A program made the position numbers and the translations under genes. From contig JAJOKK010000080.1 in the NCBI GenBank assembly GCA_021129875.1, positions 1-5,346 of the forward strand: DNA of 5,346 nt, given 5' to 3'. The stretch is from Candidatus Bipolaricaulota bacterium. Lineage in GTDB: Bacteria > Bipolaricaulota > Bipolaricaulia > UBA7950 > UBA9294. The notes beneath the pieces are model-generated. The model was not told the DNA's origin and ran no database searches. It saw only the letters and a list, made by a program, of their open reading frames with translations. Below are positions 5,338 through 5,346 of the stretch, piece after piece. Positions within the stretch are counted from its first letter, which is position 1; every line of letters starts with the position of its first letter.

Positions 5338-5346
5338 TCCTCACTC

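Larger units (their letters stand above)
5101..5346. other. AT-rich palindromic tail, no securely identified gene
   Basis: Composition changes sharply here: 5151-5220 has 16 G+C in 70 bases, against GC-rich DNA on both sides. The segment contains a 19-bp inverted repeat, a second short dyad and a possible 59-codon ORF, each listed separately. After 5230 the sequence becomes GC-rich again. It holds a short GCGCTC (5274-5279)/GAGCGC (5299-5304) pair without a T-run. No RNA gene or insertion sequence end was recognised. Confidence 0.5.

Overview
This is a bacterial chromosomal window, probably from an uncultured or poorly sampled lineage. The coding DNA looks moderately GC-rich (clearly above 50% by eye). 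The genes have Shine-Dalgarno sites, and one has a good sigma70-type promoter. All four confident genes lie on the + strand. The sequence alone does not fix the phylum. The genes belong to widespread bacterial families, and no plasmid, phage or transposon gene is visible.

Layout. Positions 1-231 are a leader with no supported gene. Positions 232-3499 look like one operon of three genes. The first is gltX (glutamyl-tRNA synthetase, a shortened form). Then, after 11 nt, comes a secreted TlpA-like thioredoxin with three calcium-loop-like motifs in its N-terminal half. Then, with a 4-nt ATGA overlap, comes uppP (undecaprenyl-diphosphate phosphatase). Positions 3500-3849 are a 350-nt intergenic region with a possible weak terminator for the operon and a clear promoter (TTGACA at 3741, TACGCT at 3763). 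That promoter drives a separately transcribed gene at 3850-5094, a multi-pass membrane protein of the YeiB/DUF418 family. It ends in three successive in-frame stop codons (TAA TAG TGA).

The right end (5101-5346) is different in composition. Positions 5151-5220 are only 16/70 G+C. This stretch holds a 19-bp inverted repeat with an 8-nt loop, followed directly by a second small perfect dyad. A 59-codon reading frame (5158-5337) runs through both dyads. It may be a small gene or an accident of the repeat.

How the genes fit together. The first three serve unrelated jobs: charging tRNA-Glu for translation, periplasmic or extracytoplasmic thiol redox chemistry, and recycling the undecaprenyl carrier lipid for wall polymers. 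Their tight spacing points to co-transcription as a growth-linked operon rather than a pathway. The DUF418 gene is an envelope protein of unknown biochemical role. I do not see a clearly new multi-gene system. The points most worth a second look are the compact GltX, the EF-hand-like/TlpA fusion and the AT-rich palindromic tail with its possible small ORF.
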